DNA of 64,000 nt from Streptomyces sp. NRRL F-2664 (GTDB taxonomy: Bacteria > Actinomycetota > Actinomycetes > Streptomycetales > Streptomycetaceae), in the NCBI RefSeq assembly GCF_000719345.1, contig NZ_JOFX01000001.1, positions 310,001 to 374,000 of the forward strand, given 5' to 3'. This document shows positions 35,464 to 43,286 of the stretch, piece after piece. The position numbers and the translations under genes are program-made. The notes beneath the pieces were generated by a model. That model was not told where the DNA came from. It did not search any database and saw nothing but the letters and a program-made list of their open reading frames with translations. Every line of letters begins with the position of its first letter. Position 1 is the first letter of the stretch.

Positions 35464-35491
35464 TGGTCTGAACCTGTCAAGGTCTAGACCA
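35464..35491 (-). promoter_or_regulatory. Chitinase direct repeats / DasR-type site
   Basis: Two imperfect copies: TGGTCTGAACC (35464-35474) and AGGTCTAGACCA (35480-35491). The second has a perfect GGTCTAGACC palindrome core, as in DasR boxes and Streptomyces chitinase 12-bp direct repeats. Read on the minus strand, TTGACA lies between the repeats. Located 62-89 bp before the chitinase ATG. Confidence 0.75.
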
Positions 35492-35552
35492 AGAGGTTGT
35501 GCAAAAGCGCCGGTGCCGCGCATGACGCGTGACACCGGCGCGGGGGAACCGA

Positions 35553-35966
35553 TCAGCTGCCGGCGGAGAGGTTGCCGGACAGGACGGGGATGTTGCTGGC
35601 GATGTGGGAGAGGGACTCGTCGCCCTTGGCCTGCGTGGAGTTCTCCGCGCACTGCTGGTTCTGCGGGTTCGACAGGATGTTCACGTCCTGGACGCCGATG
35701 TTGGCGATGAGTGCGACCAGAGACTGGGCGTTGACCTTGGCCGGCAGGCCGACGCACAGCTTGTTCAGGGATCCCTGGATCGGCGCGAGCTGCGGGCTCA
35801 TCCGGCCGTGCGTCTCCTGGTTGCCGTAGATCTGCGCCGCGTCGTTGCCGTTCACGGTGTTGACGCCGTTGTCGTTGCCGATCGCCATCGCGGGCGCGGC
35901 GGCGGCGGCGCCCGCGCCGAGCACGGCGGCGGTGGCGGCGGCGGTGGCCATGAACTTCTTGAGCAT
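35553..35966 (-). CDS. Rodlin family protein
   Basis: 137 aa from ATG 35966, with AAGGATC upstream. Signal peptide (LKKFMATAAATAAVLGAGAAAAAPAMA) then the rodlin body: GNDNGVNTVNGNDAAQIYGNQETHGRMSPQLAPIQGSLNKLCVGLP, the paired cysteines in KLCVGLP and QQCAENSTQAKGDESLSHI, and a hydrophobic tail. Rodlins are secreted surface proteins that align chaplin fibres into the rodlet layer of aerial hyphae and spores. Here it is a single gene, not a paired rdlA/rdlB, and no chaplin is near. Confidence 0.9.
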   Translation of the reverse strand: MLKKFMATAAATAAVLGAGAAAAAPAMAIGNDNGVNTVNGNDAAQIYGNQETHGRMSPQLAPIQGSLNKLCVGLPAKVNAQSLVALIANIGVQDVNILSNPQNQQCAENSTQAKGDESLSHIASNIPVLSGNLSAGS

Positions 35967-36142
35967 CTGGGGGATCCTTCGGTCGCACTGTCGCGTGAGA
36001 TAGCTGCCCACGGCGGGACGCGCTGATCAACTGCCGGCGGTGCGCGGGGTTATGCCCCCTCACCCGACTGGCCCAATGGCCCGCCGGGTCGGACCCGGCC
36101 CGCCGTCGGTGACGGCCGGGCCGGGCCCCGGGTGTCCGCGGG

Positions 36143-36334
36143 TCAGCCGCTCTTGCGGCGGACCTTCTTGTTCTTGCCGCTCGCGGCGCTGCTGGAGCCC
36201 TGGACCTTGGTCCGGTTCTGGTGCGACTGCTGTGCGTGGGCCTTCGCGGCGTTGCGCTCCAGGGCCTCCCGGAACCGGCGCTTCGCCGCTTCGGCCGGGG
36301 TTTCGTCCTGCGGGGTGTCTGCTTCGTCAGCCAT
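36143..36334 (-). CDS. DUF5302 small protein
   Basis: 63 aa from ATG 36334, with a consensus AGGAGG 4 nt upstream. It begins MADEADTPQDETPAEAAKRRFREALERNAAKAHAQQ and ends in a basic Lys/Arg tail (GKNKKVRRKSG). The helix after Pro-Ala-Glu and the basic tail match the DUF5302 proteins of Actinobacteria. A soluble protein with no known function; the basic tail suggests nucleic-acid or membrane contact (inference). Confidence 0.85.
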   Translation of the reverse strand: MADEADTPQDETPAEAAKRRFREALERNAAKAHAQQSHQNRTKVQGSSSAASGKNKKVRRKSG

Positions 36335-36470
36335 GCGTCCTCCTGGAGTGATCAAGCCGCCCCAGTCTGTCAGCCCCCGTACGTGCTGACCAGCGAGTTC
36401 CCGAAGACCCCAAGAGAGGCTTGGGGAGGTCATAAGTTCTGATTATGGGGTCATAAAACGACACCGGGTG

Positions 36471-36489
36471 CTGGGTTAGGCTTACCTTC
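36471..36489 (+). promoter_or_regulatory. Putative iron box (IdeR/DmdR type)
   Basis: CTGGGTTAGGCTTACCTTC matches the IdeR/DmdR consensus TTAGGTTAGGCTAACCTAA at about 14-15 of 19 positions, including the central TTAGGCT-ACC. It lies 63 bp before the ferredoxin reductase ATG, in an AT-rich promoter region. Iron-dependent repression is inferred. Confidence 0.55.
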
Positions 36490-36551
36490 GTTTAGGGTTC
36501 CCTTTGATCCACCTTGATCCACCTTGCCGTCGCTCGAAGGGAACCCCTGCC

Positions 36552-37913
36552 ATGCCTCGCCCTCTGCGGGTAGCAATCGTCGGAGCCGGCCCGGCCGGCA
36601 TCTACGCCGCCGACGCGCTGCTGAAGTCCGAGGCCGCCGTCGAGCCCGGTGTGTCCATAGACATCTTCGAGCGCATGCCCGCCCCCTTCGGCCTGATCCG
36701 CTACGGCGTCGCCCCCGACCACCCGCGCATCAAGGGCATCATCACCGCCCTGCACCAGGTGCTCGACAAGCCCCAGGTCCGCCTCTTCGGCAACGTCGAC
36801 TACCCGGGCGACATCAGCCTCGACGAGCTGCGGTCCTTCTACGACGCCGTGATCTTCTCCACCGGTGCCACGGCCGACCGCGCGCTGACCATCCCCGGCG
36901 TCGACCTCGACGGATCCTTCGGCGCCGCCGACTTCGTCTCCTGGTACGACGGCCACCCTGACGTGCCCCGCACCTGGCCGCTGGACGCCGAGAAGGTCGC
37001 CGTGCTCGGCGTCGGCAACGTCGCCCTCGACGTGGCCCGCATCCTGGCGAAGACGGCCGACGAGCTGCTGCCCACCGAGATCCCGGCCAACGTCTACGAC
37101 GGCCTCAAGGCCAACAAGGCCCTGGAAGTACACGTCTTCGGCCGTCGCGGCCCCGCCCAGGCCAAGTTCAGCCCCATGGAGCTGCGCGAGCTGGACCACT
37201 CGCCCACCATCGAGGTCATCGTCAACCCCGAGGACATCGACTACGACGACGGCTCCATCGCCGAGCGGCGCGGCAACAAGCAGACCGACATGGTCGCCAA
37301 GACCCTGGAGAACTGGGCGATCCGGGACATCGGCGACCGGCCCCACAAGCTGTTCCTGCACTTCTTCGAGTCGCCCTCCGAGATCCTCGGCGAGGACGGC
37401 AAGGTCGTGGGCCTGCGGACCGAGCGCACCGAGCTCGACGGCACCGGCAACGTCAAGGGCACCGGCCGGTTCACCGACTGGGACGTGCAGTCCGTGTACC
37501 GCGCCGTCGGCTACCTCTCCGACGAGCTGCCCAAGCTGCCCTGGGACGTCGAGACCGGCACGGTCCCGGACGAGGGCGGCCGCGTGATCGACGCCGGCGG
37601 CCCCATGCAGTCCACGTACGTCACCGGCTGGATCCGGCGCGGCCCGATCGGCCTCATCGGCCACACCAAGGGCGACGCCAACGAGACCGTCGCCAACCTG
37701 CTCGCCGACCACGCGGCGGGCCGCCTGGGCACGCCTGCCTCGCCCGAGCCGGCCGCGGTCGAGGACTTCCTCGCCGAGCGCAGCGTGCGCTACACGACGT
37801 GGGAGGGCTGGTACCGGCTGGACGCCGCCGAGAAGGCCCTCGGCGAGCCCCAGGGACGGGCACGCGTGAAGATCGTGGAACGCGAGGAGATGCTCGACGC
37901 GAGCGGAGCCTGA
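36552..37913 (+). CDS. fprA: Ferredoxin-NADP+ reductase, FprA-like
   Basis: 453 aa from ATG 36552 (GAAGGGA upstream). It is an adrenodoxin-reductase-like flavoprotein: the FAD fingerprint VAIVGAGPAGIYAADAL near the N-terminus, the NADP-binding loop VAVLGVGNVALDVARIL, GRRGPAQAKF for NADPH discrimination, and the C-terminal GWIRRGPIGLIGHTKGDANET of the mycobacterial FprA family. It transfers electrons from NADPH to ferredoxin, typically serving cytochromes P450 or iron-using reactions. An iron-box-like site lies directly upstream. Confidence 0.9.
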   Translation: MPRPLRVAIVGAGPAGIYAADALLKSEAAVEPGVSIDIFERMPAPFGLIRYGVAPDHPRIKGIITALHQVLDKPQVRLFGNVDYPGDISLDELRSFYDAVIFSTGATADRALTIPGVDLDGSFGAADFVSWYDGHPDVPRTWPLDAEKVAVLGVGNVALDVARILAKTADELLPTEIPANVYDGLKANKALEVHVFGRRGPAQAKFSPMELRELDHSPTIEVIVNPEDIDYDDGSIAERRGNKQTDMVAKTLENWAIRDIGDRPHKLFLHFFESPSEILGEDGKVVGLRTERTELDGTGNVKGTGRFTDWDVQSVYRAVGYLSDELPKLPWDVETGTVPDEGGRVIDAGGPMQSTYVTGWIRRGPIGLIGHTKGDANETVANLLADHAAGRLGTPASPEPAAVEDFLAERSVRYTTWEGWYRLDAAEKALGEPQGRARVKIVEREEMLDASGA

Positions 37914-38081
37914 TCACGAGGGCAGGTCTTGAGCATCATGCCGGACTCGCGGGGGCGGACATCCGACCGGGTGTCCGCCCCCGCCGTGTCCGCCCCCGCC
38001 GTGTCCGCCGGCGCGGAATGCCGTGCCGCCCGCTGGAGTTGCCCCCGTGACGGCACCGGCCCGACAGGCACCGGAGGAAGC

Positions 38082-38743
38082 ATGAAGATCGGCATCATCG
38101 GCGCAGGCAACATCGGCGGCAACCTGACCCGCAGGCTCACCGCCCTCGGACACGAGGTCGCTGTGGCCAATTCACGGGGGCCGGACACGCTGACCGCCCT
38201 GGCGGAGGAGACCGGCGCCACCCCCGTCCCCGTGGCCGAGGCGGCGCGCGGCGCCGAGGTCGTCGTGGTGACCGTCCCGTTCAGGAACGTGCCCGACCTC
38301 CCCGCCGGCCTGTTCGACGGAGCAGCCCCCGGCTTCGTGGTCGTCGACACCGGCAACTACTACCCGCGCCGACGCGACGGCCGGATCGCCGCCGTGGAGG
38401 ACGAGGGCCTCACCGAGAGCCGCTGGACCGAGCGGCAGCTCGGGCACCCCGTGGTCAAGGGGTTCAACGGCACCTACGCCCAGGACCTCCTCGACCGGCA
38501 CCGCCCGGCCGGCGCCCCGGACCGGATCGCGCTGCCCGTGGCGGGCGACGACGAGGGGGCGAAGAAGGTCGTACGGGACCTCATCGCCCAACTCGGCTTC
38601 GACACCGTCGACTCGGGAGGCCTCGACGACTCCTGGCGGCAGCAGCCCGGCACCCCGTCTACGGACTCCGCGACGGAGTCGAAGCCGTCACCCGGGCCCT
38701 CGCCGAGGCCTCCCCGGTCCGGACGGAGGAGTTCCGGGGCTGA
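38082..38743 (+). pseudogene. NADPH-dependent F420 reductase-like gene with a one-base frameshift
   Basis: Start ATG 38082 has GGAGGAAGC upstream. The frame reads as an F420-dependent NADP reductase-like protein: MKIGIIGAGNIGGNLTRRL (NADP fingerprint), VKGFNGTYAQDLL, and D-S-G-G-L-D-D-S-W-R-Q-Q-P-G-T-P. At a run of four C (38653-38656) it shifts; the original frame continues 120 codons into the antisense DinB gene. Adding one C restores VYGLRDGVEAVTRALAEAS to a natural end with a TGA at 38741. So the last about 30 residues are lost: either a true frameshift mutation or a sequencing error in a homopolymer. Confidence 0.75.
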
Positions 38744-38818
38744 CGCCCCCCGGGCCCGGCCGGCGCGGGCGGTCCGGATCCGCGTCCGGGCAACGGGACG
38801 GTCCGGACCGGACACGGC

Positions 38819-39337
38819 TCAGGAGTCCCGGCCCCGCTCCAGCACGCCCCGTACGAAGGCCGCCTGGCCGGCGTGCTGGAGGTCGTCGGCGAGCACGCTG
38901 ACCAGGCGTACGCCGAGGGTGACCGGAGGGTCCCAGCGCTCGTCCACCACCCGCTCCAGATCGGCGGCCGCGAGCCCGTGGACGAAGCCCAGCGTCTGCT
39001 CGTGCACCGCATCGAAGTAGCCGAGGAGCAGCTCGCCCGAGTCGACCCGGACCGTGCCCGCCTGGTGCGCCGTATGACCGTAGCCGGTGGATGCGGCGGG
39101 CAGCGGCAGGCCGAACCGGTCCGCCCAGCCTCCGGCCGTCCACACCTGTTCCAGGCCGGCGGCGGCCGCGATGTGGTCGTCCTGGATCCGGGTCAGGTGC
39201 CAGACGAGCCAGGTGATCGAGTTCGCCCCGGGGTCGAGGCGGGCGGTCAGCAGGTCGGCCGGCGCCCCCTCCACCGCCTCGTGCACGACCTCCCGGATCC
39301 GACCGAACCCGTCCGCGATGACGTCCGTAGCCTTCAT
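38819..39337 (-). CDS. DinB family protein (DinB/mycothiol-transferase-like)
   Basis: 172 aa from ATG 39337. It is a four-helix bundle with the metal-binding His pattern: ITWLVWHLTRIQDDH in the second helix and a third His in DDLQHAGQAAFVRGVLER near the end. The opening helix GFGRIREVVHEAVEGAPAD is typical. DinB proteins are metal-dependent thiol transferases; in actinobacteria they often use mycothiol. The substrate is unknown. It is convergent with the frameshifted F420 gene. Confidence 0.85.
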   Translation of the reverse strand: MKATDVIADGFGRIREVVHEAVEGAPADLLTARLDPGANSITWLVWHLTRIQDDHIAAAAGLEQVWTAGGWADRFGLPLPAASTGYGHTAHQAGTVRVDSGELLLGYFDAVHEQTLGFVHGLAAADLERVVDERWDPPVTLGVRLVSVLADDLQHAGQAAFVRGVLERGRDS

Positions 39338-39517
39338 GCCCCCACCATGCGGCGCCCGGTGCCCCGTCCGGTGCGAACGACACGCGGGGCGGCCGGTGGG
39401 GAGGGCCGTCGGTCACCGTGGTCGGGACCGGCCTTCGCGGGCTGGGCCGCCGGGGCGGCTGCGGCCCCGGCGAACTCCCGCGCACACCTCGAGGGAGAAG
39501 GGCTAGTCTCGACCGCC

Positions 39518-39907
39518 GTGGACACTCTTCAGAAGATCAACGGCGTGCCCGTCCTGATGTGTGCCGCCGAGGGCGGGACCATCGCGGGTGAGCGCGAGGC
39601 CCTGGACTGCATCGGCAACGCCTCCTACCAGGGCGCCGAATGGGCGGTCATCCCCGTCGAGCGCTTCGACGAGGCCTTCTTCCGGCTGAGCACCCGGATC
39701 GCCGGCGAGATCGTCCAGAAGTTCGTCCAGTACCGGGTGGGTCTCGTCGTCCTCGGTGACGTCTCCCGGCACACGGCGGCCAGCACGGCGCTGCGGGACT
39801 TCGTCCGCGAATGCAACCGGGGGCGCCAGACGTGGTTCCTCGGCGACGTCGGCGAACTGGGCGAGCGGTTGGCCGGGTCCCGGACGGGGACCGGGGCCGG
39901 CGCGTGA
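39518..39907 (+). CDS. DUF4180 protein
   Basis: 129 aa from GTG 39518. It begins VDTLQKINGVPVLMCAAEGGTIAGEREALDCIGNASYQGAEW, the DUF4180 pattern, with a mixed alpha/beta STAS-like fold (RLSTRIAGEIVQKFVQYRVGLVVLGDVS) to the end. Members are small cytosolic proteins of unknown role. The stop overlaps the next start (GTGA, 39904-39907), so it is coupled to the HutD-like gene. Confidence 0.8.
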   Translation: MDTLQKINGVPVLMCAAEGGTIAGEREALDCIGNASYQGAEWAVIPVERFDEAFFRLSTRIAGEIVQKFVQYRVGLVVLGDVSRHTAASTALRDFVRECNRGRQTWFLGDVGELGERLAGSRTGTGAGA

Positions 39908-40512
39908 ACGGCGGCGGCGAGGTCCGCGTCCTGCGCGCGGCCGACCGCCCCGCCACGGTCTGGAAGAACGGCGGGGGAGTGACCCGGGAGATCGCCGCCT
40001 GGCCCGCCGACGCCGACATGGACTCCTTCCGCTGGCGGGTCAGTCTGGCCGGGGTGGCTGCCGACGGCCCGTTCTCGGCCTTCCCCGGGATCGACCGCAC
40101 GCTCACGCTCGTCGAGGGTGCGGGCATGGACCTCGCGGTGGCGGGCGTGCACCGGCTCGTCGACGAGCGCTTCACCCCCCAGGACTTCGCCGGGGACGAG
40201 CCGACGGACTGCCGGCTGATCGCCGGCCCTGTGGTGAACTTCAACGTGATGTGCCGCCGCGGCGCAGCCACGGCCGAGACCGCCGTCGTCCGCGGCCGCC
40301 TCACCGTGACCGCCGCACCGGACGAGACCCTGCTGGTGGTCGCCCTCGACGGCCCGGCGACGTTCGAAGCCGCCCGGGGCCCGGCGCACACCCTGGGCCC
40401 GTACGACGCGGCCCTGGCCCGGGGCGCCTGCACCGGACGCGTACGCACCGCCGGCCGCGCGGCCGTGGTGCGCCTGCGCCGGGACCCGGCCCGTCCTGGG
40501 GACGGCCGGTGA
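39904..40512 (+). CDS. HutD/Ves family cupin
   Basis: 202 aa from the GTG of a GTGA overlap. It carries the HutD pattern: VWKNGGGVTREIAAWP (N-terminal K-N-G-G-G-T-R-E), then FRWRVSLAGVAADGPFSAFPGIDRTL, and a metal-free double-barrel cupin with N-F-N-V-M-C in the core. HutD accompanies histidine-degradation genes in other bacteria, but none is adjacent here, so a broader small-molecule-binding role is likely. Soluble. Confidence 0.85.
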   Translation: MNGGGEVRVLRAADRPATVWKNGGGVTREIAAWPADADMDSFRWRVSLAGVAADGPFSAFPGIDRTLTLVEGAGMDLAVAGVHRLVDERFTPQDFAGDEPTDCRLIAGPVVNFNVMCRRGAATAETAVVRGRLTVTAAPDETLLVVALDGPATFEAARGPAHTLGPYDAALARGACTGRVRTAGRAAVVRLRRDPARPGDGR

Positions 40513-40522
40513 GCGGGCGCGC

Positions 40523-42325
40523 TCAGCGGGCGCCGAGTCTGACCCACTTCGCCGTGCTGGGCACGCCGTCCGCGTCGAGCAGGAAGAGCATGTAGTAGCC
40601 GGGCGGGGCGTCAGCGGCCCCAGGCGGGGTGCGCAGCCCGATCGTGTCGCCCCGTACGCCGGTGAGCCGCAGGTCAAGGTGGCGCTGGCTGGTGTTCACC
40701 GAGTGGGTGACGGTGCTCGGCGCCAGCAGGACGGCGCGCCTGACGTCCTTCGCCGTCGGGCTGGACACCTGGAACGGCGTGTCGTACGCGAGACCGCCCG
40801 CCGGGACCCGGTCCAGCACCGGACGCGCACCCCGGTGCAGGTAGGCCGGCTCGTACAGCTCGATGCTGCCGTCCATCGCGTCGGTGATGTCGGGATCGTT
40901 GGCGATCTGCTGGAGTTCGTCGCCGGTGACCATCATCCGGCCGTCCGGCAGGACCAGGGCGTTGGAGTGGTAGCCGCGGGGCAGCCGCTGGGCGGGCCCC
41001 GACCGCCAGCGGCCCCGAGCGTCGCGCACCTCGATCTGCCGGTACTTCAGGTCGGCCTCCGGGTTGAACGGGCCGCGGCCGTAGTCCCGGGTGTCCAGGG
41101 CCCCGTTCACGGTGAGCAGCGTGCCGTCGGGCAGGATCAGCGTATTGTCCTGGGTGCGGCCGAAGGCCCGCGGCTCCTCGGTGGTCCAGCGCCCGCCGGA
41201 CAGCCGGTACGTGTGGGGGTCGCGCGGGTCCCCTCCGAGGACCAGGACCGAGTCCGGGCCGCGGAGACCGGCGGGCAGCGGCACCGCCGAGCCGTAGCCG
41301 CGGAAGTCCGCGGGCCGCCGCGGCAGGTCGCGCCGGACGTCGCGGACCGGGTCGAACAGCCACTGCTGGTCGGCGTCGCGGCCGAGGCCGTAGACCATCC
41401 CGTCGCGCAGCGAGAACAGGTGCGGGTAGTCGTTGCGGAAGGGAGCCGACGAGCGGAGCCGTTCCGAGGGCACGCCGGCCGGGATGTCGTACGGCCGCCA
41501 GGGCACGCGCTGTCCGAGGGCGGGGAAGCGCTCCACGACGGGGGTCGGGGTGCCGGTGCCGCGTTCGGACTGGCCGGACATGATGATCTGGCGGCCGTCG
41601 GCCCCGGTCACGACGGTGGGGTACCAGCGGCCGACGGCCATGTCGCGGTTCTGGAACCACTTCTCGGTCCACGGGTCGAAGACGAAGGACAGTCTGGCGC
41701 CGCTGCCGCCCTTGCCGCCGACGTTGCCGCCGAAGACCCCGACCATCCCGTTGGGCAGGTAGGAGTGCCCGGCGCAGAAGAAGGGCGCGGGGCGGGGGGA
41801 GTGGGTGCCGTCGGGGACCAGTACCACCGGTGGCGGCACGTTCGCGAAGGCCCGGGCCCCGGTCCCCTTGGCGGGGTCCCACAGCCAGGCACGGCCGGCG
41901 TTGGTCCGGCCGACGGTGTTCGTGGGCCCGGTCTCCTTCGTCGGGTCGGCCTCGACGCGTTCGAAGGAGAACAGCAAAACCTTGCCCGTGGGCAACAGGG
42001 CCACGTGGACGCCGAAGTCGGGCGACGGGAAGTACTGGGTGAAGCGGCCGAACCGGGCGGCGTCGAAAGCCGTGTTGACCGCGCGCTGGGACTTCTCCAG
42101 CGCCGCCAGTCCGGCTGTGCGCCTCGACTGCGCATACCCCTGGGTGCCCTCGGCCGCCCGGCGCAGCCGCGCGTGCGCGCGGGCGTGGTCCTCGCCGAGG
42201 ACGGCCGCCTCGTCGCCGGTGTGGTGGACCGCGGCGCGGGCGGGTGCGGGTCCGGCCGTCGGGACGGCCAGGGCGGCGGCGAGGGCCAGCACCGAGAGGA
42301 CGGCGGACCGGGAGGCGCGGGACAT
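40523..42325 (-). CDS. Secreted radical-copper (galactose/glyoxal) oxidase-like protein
   Basis: 600 aa from ATG 42325, with GAGGAGTCCC upstream. Signal peptide (SRSAVLSVLALAAALAVPTAGPAPARA), an Ala/Arg helical segment, a seven-bladed Kelch propeller and a C-terminal DUF1929 domain. Visible likely copper-site parts: Cys in FFCAGHSYLP (crosslink to Tyr), Tyr-His in RGYHSNAL, and His in VTHSVNTSQRHLDL. It resembles GlxA-type and plant glyoxal oxidases that oxidise alcohols or aldehydes to produce H2O2. It is not beside a CslA-type synthase here, unlike GlxA. Confidence 0.82.
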   Translation of the reverse strand: MSRASRSAVLSVLALAAALAVPTAGPAPARAAVHHTGDEAAVLGEDHARAHARLRRAAEGTQGYAQSRRTAGLAALEKSQRAVNTAFDAARFGRFTQYFPSPDFGVHVALLPTGKVLLFSFERVEADPTKETGPTNTVGRTNAGRAWLWDPAKGTGARAFANVPPPVVLVPDGTHSPRPAPFFCAGHSYLPNGMVGVFGGNVGGKGGSGARLSFVFDPWTEKWFQNRDMAVGRWYPTVVTGADGRQIIMSGQSERGTGTPTPVVERFPALGQRVPWRPYDIPAGVPSERLRSSAPFRNDYPHLFSLRDGMVYGLGRDADQQWLFDPVRDVRRDLPRRPADFRGYGSAVPLPAGLRGPDSVLVLGGDPRDPHTYRLSGGRWTTEEPRAFGRTQDNTLILPDGTLLTVNGALDTRDYGRGPFNPEADLKYRQIEVRDARGRWRSGPAQRLPRGYHSNALVLPDGRMMVTGDELQQIANDPDITDAMDGSIELYEPAYLHRGARPVLDRVPAGGLAYDTPFQVSSPTAKDVRRAVLLAPSTVTHSVNTSQRHLDLRLTGVRGDTIGLRTPPGAADAPPGYYMLFLLDADGVPSTAKWVRLGAR

Positions 42326-42589
42326 GGGACTCCTCACCCCAGGAGGGCCCGCGCCGAGGTCGGCGCAGCCCCCTGATGACCTGAAGGAACCCGGCGATAT
42401 TAGGGCAAAATGGAACTACACGGGGGCGTGACCCGGCCCGACGGGTGCAGCCCACGGGGGCGTTGGGGCCGTTCGGCGGGATGGTGTGTGCAGATTTATC
42501 GTTTCTGCGGTGAATCGTTTCGGCCGTCGAGGTGAGGCAGCGCACCCGTCGACCGGCCCGGCCCGCGGCGGCCCGCTATCCATGGCGGT

Positions 42590-43240
42590 GTGATCAAGTC
42601 GCTCCGTACCGGATTCACCGCAGCCGCCGTGACCGCATCGCTCGTCACGCTCAGCCCCTCCGCCGGGGCCACCGCCTCGGCCCCCCTCGACCGGGTGACG
42701 GTCGACGTCGCCACGGTCAACGGATCGGGCTGCCGTCCCGGCAGCGCCACCGTCGCCGTGTCACCCGACAACTCCGCCTTCACCGTCACCTACAGCGAGT
42801 ACCTCGCCCAGGCCGGGGGCGGCGTCTCCGCCGTCGAAGGCCGCAAGAACTGCCTGCTGTCCCTCGTCGTGAACGTCCCCCAGGGCTACACCTACGCCAT
42901 CGCGAAGGTCGACTACCGCGGCTTCGGCAGCCTCCAGGAGGGCGCCGTCGGCACGCAGAAGGCCAGCTACTACTTCCAGGGCATGAGCCAGACCGCCTAC
43001 CGGACCCACCGCTTCGTGGGCGCCCTCGACGACAACTGGCAGGCCACCGACACCACGGGCATCGAGGCCCTGGTCTGGTCGCCGTGCGGCGAGCAGCGCA
43101 ACTTCAACATCAACACCGAGCTGCGTGCGGAAGTGGGCACCTCCGACCCGTCGAGGACCAGCTTCATGGCACTCGACTCGACGGACGGGAGCATCAACAG
43201 CGTCTACCACTTCTCCTGGAAGCAGTGCCCCGCGCGCTGA
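42590..43240 (+). CDS. DUF4360 secreted protein
   Basis: 216 aa from GTG 42590. A signal peptide (IKSLRTGFTAAAVTASLVTLSPSAGA) is followed by a DUF4360 domain with GSGCRPGSATVAVSPDNSAFTVTYSEY, RKNCLLSLVVNVPQGYTYAIAKVDYRGF, and a C-terminal FNINTELRAEV and Cys-Pro-Ala-Arg end. The conserved Cys residues make disulfides. Secreted, function unknown; members are common in Streptomyces surface proteomes. A pair of ATCGTTTC repeats lies in its upstream region. Confidence 0.87.
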   Translation: MIKSLRTGFTAAAVTASLVTLSPSAGATASAPLDRVTVDVATVNGSGCRPGSATVAVSPDNSAFTVTYSEYLAQAGGGVSAVEGRKNCLLSLVVNVPQGYTYAIAKVDYRGFGSLQEGAVGTQKASYYFQGMSQTAYRTHRFVGALDDNWQATDTTGIEALVWSPCGEQRNFNINTELRAEVGTSDPSRTSFMALDSTDGSINSVYHFSWKQCPAR

Positions 43241-43256
43241 CCGGCCGGGACCACCA

Positions 43257-43283
43257 GGGGCCCGCGCCCGACGCGCGGGCCCC
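43257..43283. terminator. Bidirectional terminator
   Basis: GGGGCCCGCG (43257-43266) pairs perfectly with 43274-43283 over a 7-nt loop, in the 46 bp between the convergent DUF4360 and LacI stop codons. Confidence 0.75.
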
Positions 43284-43286
43284 GCG

